A stretch of DNA of 34,308 bases, taken from contig CALVLC010000004.1 in NCBI GenBank assembly GCA_944336335.1, positions 1 through 34,308 on the forward strand, written 5' to 3'. The position numbers were made by a program, and so were the translations under genes. Within the stretch, counting starts at the first letter, position 1, and each line of letters starts with the position of its first letter. The notes under the pieces were generated by a model, which was not told the origin of the DNA, ran no database searches, and worked only from the letters and a program-made list of their open reading frames with translations. The stretch is from an uncultured Bacilli bacterium. Lineage in GTDB: Bacteria; Bacillota_I; Bacilli_A; RFN20; CAG-826. Shown piece by piece: positions 33,010 through 34,308 of the stretch.

Positions 33010-33015
33010 TATAAT
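33010..33015 (+). promoter_or_regulatory. -10 box of the GH13 gene
   Basis: TATAAT (33010-33015) lies about 26 nt before ATG 33042 and would give a leader of about 20 nt containing AAAAAGGA. The -35 region is not obvious. Confidence 0.5.
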
Positions 33016-33041
33016 ATTCACGAAAAAGGAATAGAAAAAAT

Positions 33042-34308
33042 ATGAATAGATTTGCTTTATTACATCGTATAGATTCTGAATATGCTTATCCACTTGATGA
33101 GAAAAATCTTGTTTTAAGATTAAGAGTTAGTAAAGACGATGAATTTAAAAAGATTGAAGTTTTCTTTAATCCAGCGATGCGCTTTATTAAAGAAAGACAA
33201 GTTCAAGAAATGAAAGTCAAATATGTTGATAATCTTTTTAAATATTATGAAGTAACTATTTATAATGCATTTCCTTCTTTTTCTTATATCTTTCATATAG
33301 TAAGTAGTAATGATGAAGAATACTATTTAAGTGATGAAGGATTAAATAATACTTATGATTATGAATTATCGCAGGTTAGTGCTTTTCGTTATGCTTTTAT
33401 AAATAAAGATGACATTATTAAAGTTAACCATAAATTTGAAGGTAGACTTGTCTATCAAATCTTTGTTGATAGCTTTATGAAAACAGATTCTTTAAATAAA
33501 GATTACGTTAATAGAGAGTGGGACTCTTTTGATCTATCTCCAATTAAAGATCATAAATATGTCCCTATCTTTTTAGGTGGAGATTTAAAAGGCGTCATCT
33601 CTAAATTAACTTATTTAAAGGATTTAGGAATTGGAGCAATTTACCTTACTCCAATTTTTAAAGCTAACACTAATCATAAATACGACACCTTAGATTATTT
33701 TGAAATTGATCCTCGAATTGGCGACATCTCAACTTTAAAAGAGTTAGTTAAAAAAGCTCATGAATTAGACATTCTTGTTTGTCTTGATCTTGTATTTAAT
33801 CATACATCTTTCTATCATCCTTATTTTGAGGACGTTATTAAAAATGGCAAGAACTCAAAATACTTTGATTACTACATGATTGAAGGAGATGAAATTAAGT
33901 TAACACGACCAGTTAACTACATGACTTTTTCAGAAAGTCCAATGATGCCTAAATTAAATGGTAATAATCCTGATGTCCAAAAATTTTGTTTAGAAGTTGC
34001 TAAATACTATTTAAAAGAAGCTCAAATTGATGGCTATCGACTTGACGTTTCAAATGAACTACCTCATTCTTTTTGGACTCAATTTAAAAAAGAATTAAAG
34101 AAAGAAAAAGAAGATATCTTTTTAATTGGAGAATGTTGGTATAACGCTTATTCTTTTTTAAATTCATTAGAATGGGATTCATCAATGAACTATGCTTTCT
34201 TATTTACTAGTAAAGAATATTTTGTAAATAAATCATTAAGCACCAAAGAATTCATCGAAAAATTAAATGCTAATTTAATCCGTTATAAAGAACCAACAAA
34301 CAAAATGC
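33042..34308 (+). CDS. GH13 alpha-amylase-family enzyme (neopullulanase/cyclomaltodextrinase-like), 3' end outside the window
   Basis: Frame open from ATG 33042 (AAAGGAA upstream) to the window end, 422 codons. Residues 1 to about 125 form an N-terminal beta domain of the kind found in GH13 subfamily 20 enzymes. The barrel follows: VYQIFVDSF, LGGDLKGVISKLTYLKDLGI, AIYLTPIF, DLVFNHTS (region I), GYRLDVSNE with the nucleophile Asp (region II) and LIGECWY with the acid/base Glu (region III). The region IV Asp is beyond the edge or not yet reached. There is no signal peptide, so the enzyme acts in the cytoplasm on imported maltooligosaccharides or cyclodextrins. A link with the GPH transporter at 28015 is plausible but only by proximity. 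Confidence 0.9.
   Translation, partial: MNRFALLHRIDSEYAYPLDEKNLVLRLRVSKDDEFKKIEVFFNPAMRFIKERQVQEMKVKYVDNLFKYYEVTIYNAFPSFSYIFHIVSSNDEEYYLSDEGLNNTYDYELSQVSAFRYAFINKDDIIKVNHKFEGRLVYQIFVDSFMKTDSLNKDYVNREWDSFDLSPIKDHKYVPIFLGGDLKGVISKLTYLKDLGIGAIYLTPIFKANTNHKYDTLDYFEIDPRIGDISTLKELVKKAHELDILVCLDLVFNHTSFYHPYFEDVIKNGKNSKYFDYYMIEGDEIKLTRPVNYMTFSESPMMPKLNGNNPDVQKFCLEVAKYYLKEAQIDGYRLDVSNELPHSFWTQFKKELKKEKEDIFLIGECWYNAYSFLNSLEWDSSMNYAFLFTSKEYFVNKSLSTKEFIEKLNANLIRYKEPTNKM

Noticed and set aside
1-34308. Mycoplasma-type genetic code (TGA as Trp)
   Set aside because: Several intact genes end at TGA and conserved tryptophans are encoded by TGG.

Overview
The window is low-GC DNA with bacterial gene structure. 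Stops are TAA, TAG and TGA (TGA ends the genes at 7502, 9208 and, on the minus strand, 19138), so the code is the standard bacterial one and not the Mycoplasma code. The gene content points to an uncultured gut-type Bacilli lineage close to Erysipelotrichales or the RF39/Acholeplasma-like groups. The clues are lipoproteins with collagen-like GxxG repeats, a VanZ protein with Ig-like repeats, an AKR-ferredoxin fusion, a GPH sugar transporter and a GH13 enzyme. This lineage is inference; no rRNA, tRNA or CRISPR array was seen.

Layout. 1-2226: remains of a mobile element. It holds the decayed tail of a large serine recombinase, then a compact transcription unit (promoter 432-459, terminator 1665-1693) in which an HNH endonuclease gene sits inside a folded RNA, then a gene-poor scar. 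2227-7502: cell-surface genes (two lipoproteins, a VanZ protein with a very large extracellular insertion) and a decayed DUF898-like membrane gene. 7581-12131: three GNAT acetyltransferases, two membrane or secreted unknowns, and a glycerate kinase fused to a hypoxanthine-DNA glycosylase. 12223-16358: CoA-disulfide reductase with rhodanese, ZIP transporter, esterase, and an XRE-DUF1648-SdpI protein. 16501-19089: Lrp-like regulator with the alpha subunit of an ADP-forming acyl-CoA synthetase. 19138-23740: an XRE membrane regulator with a clear operator, divergent from a pair of exported proteins of unknown function. 23887-30161: purine nucleoside phosphorylase, carboxylesterase, aldo/keto reductase, then HAD phosphatase, sugar transporter and glycerophosphodiesterase. 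30176-32168: a frameshifted MATE transporter and a fourth GNAT. 32169-33041: a non-coding region containing a second folded RNA or a MITE-like element. 33042 to the end: a GH13 amylase-type enzyme, cut by the window edge.

The strongest candidate for something new is 432-1693. A 5' multi-branched RNA fold has a 13-bp closing stem that begins at the predicted transcription start. The bases just before and just after the HNH gene can form a further 15-bp helix across 1 kb, so the whole gene lies in a loop of the RNA. This resembles HEARO/OMEGA elements in layout, but the protein shows no RuvC motifs. A second theme is the start signals: five genes have exactly 6 nt between the -10 box and the ATG, which predicts leaderless mRNAs alongside neighbours with good Shine-Dalgarno sites.
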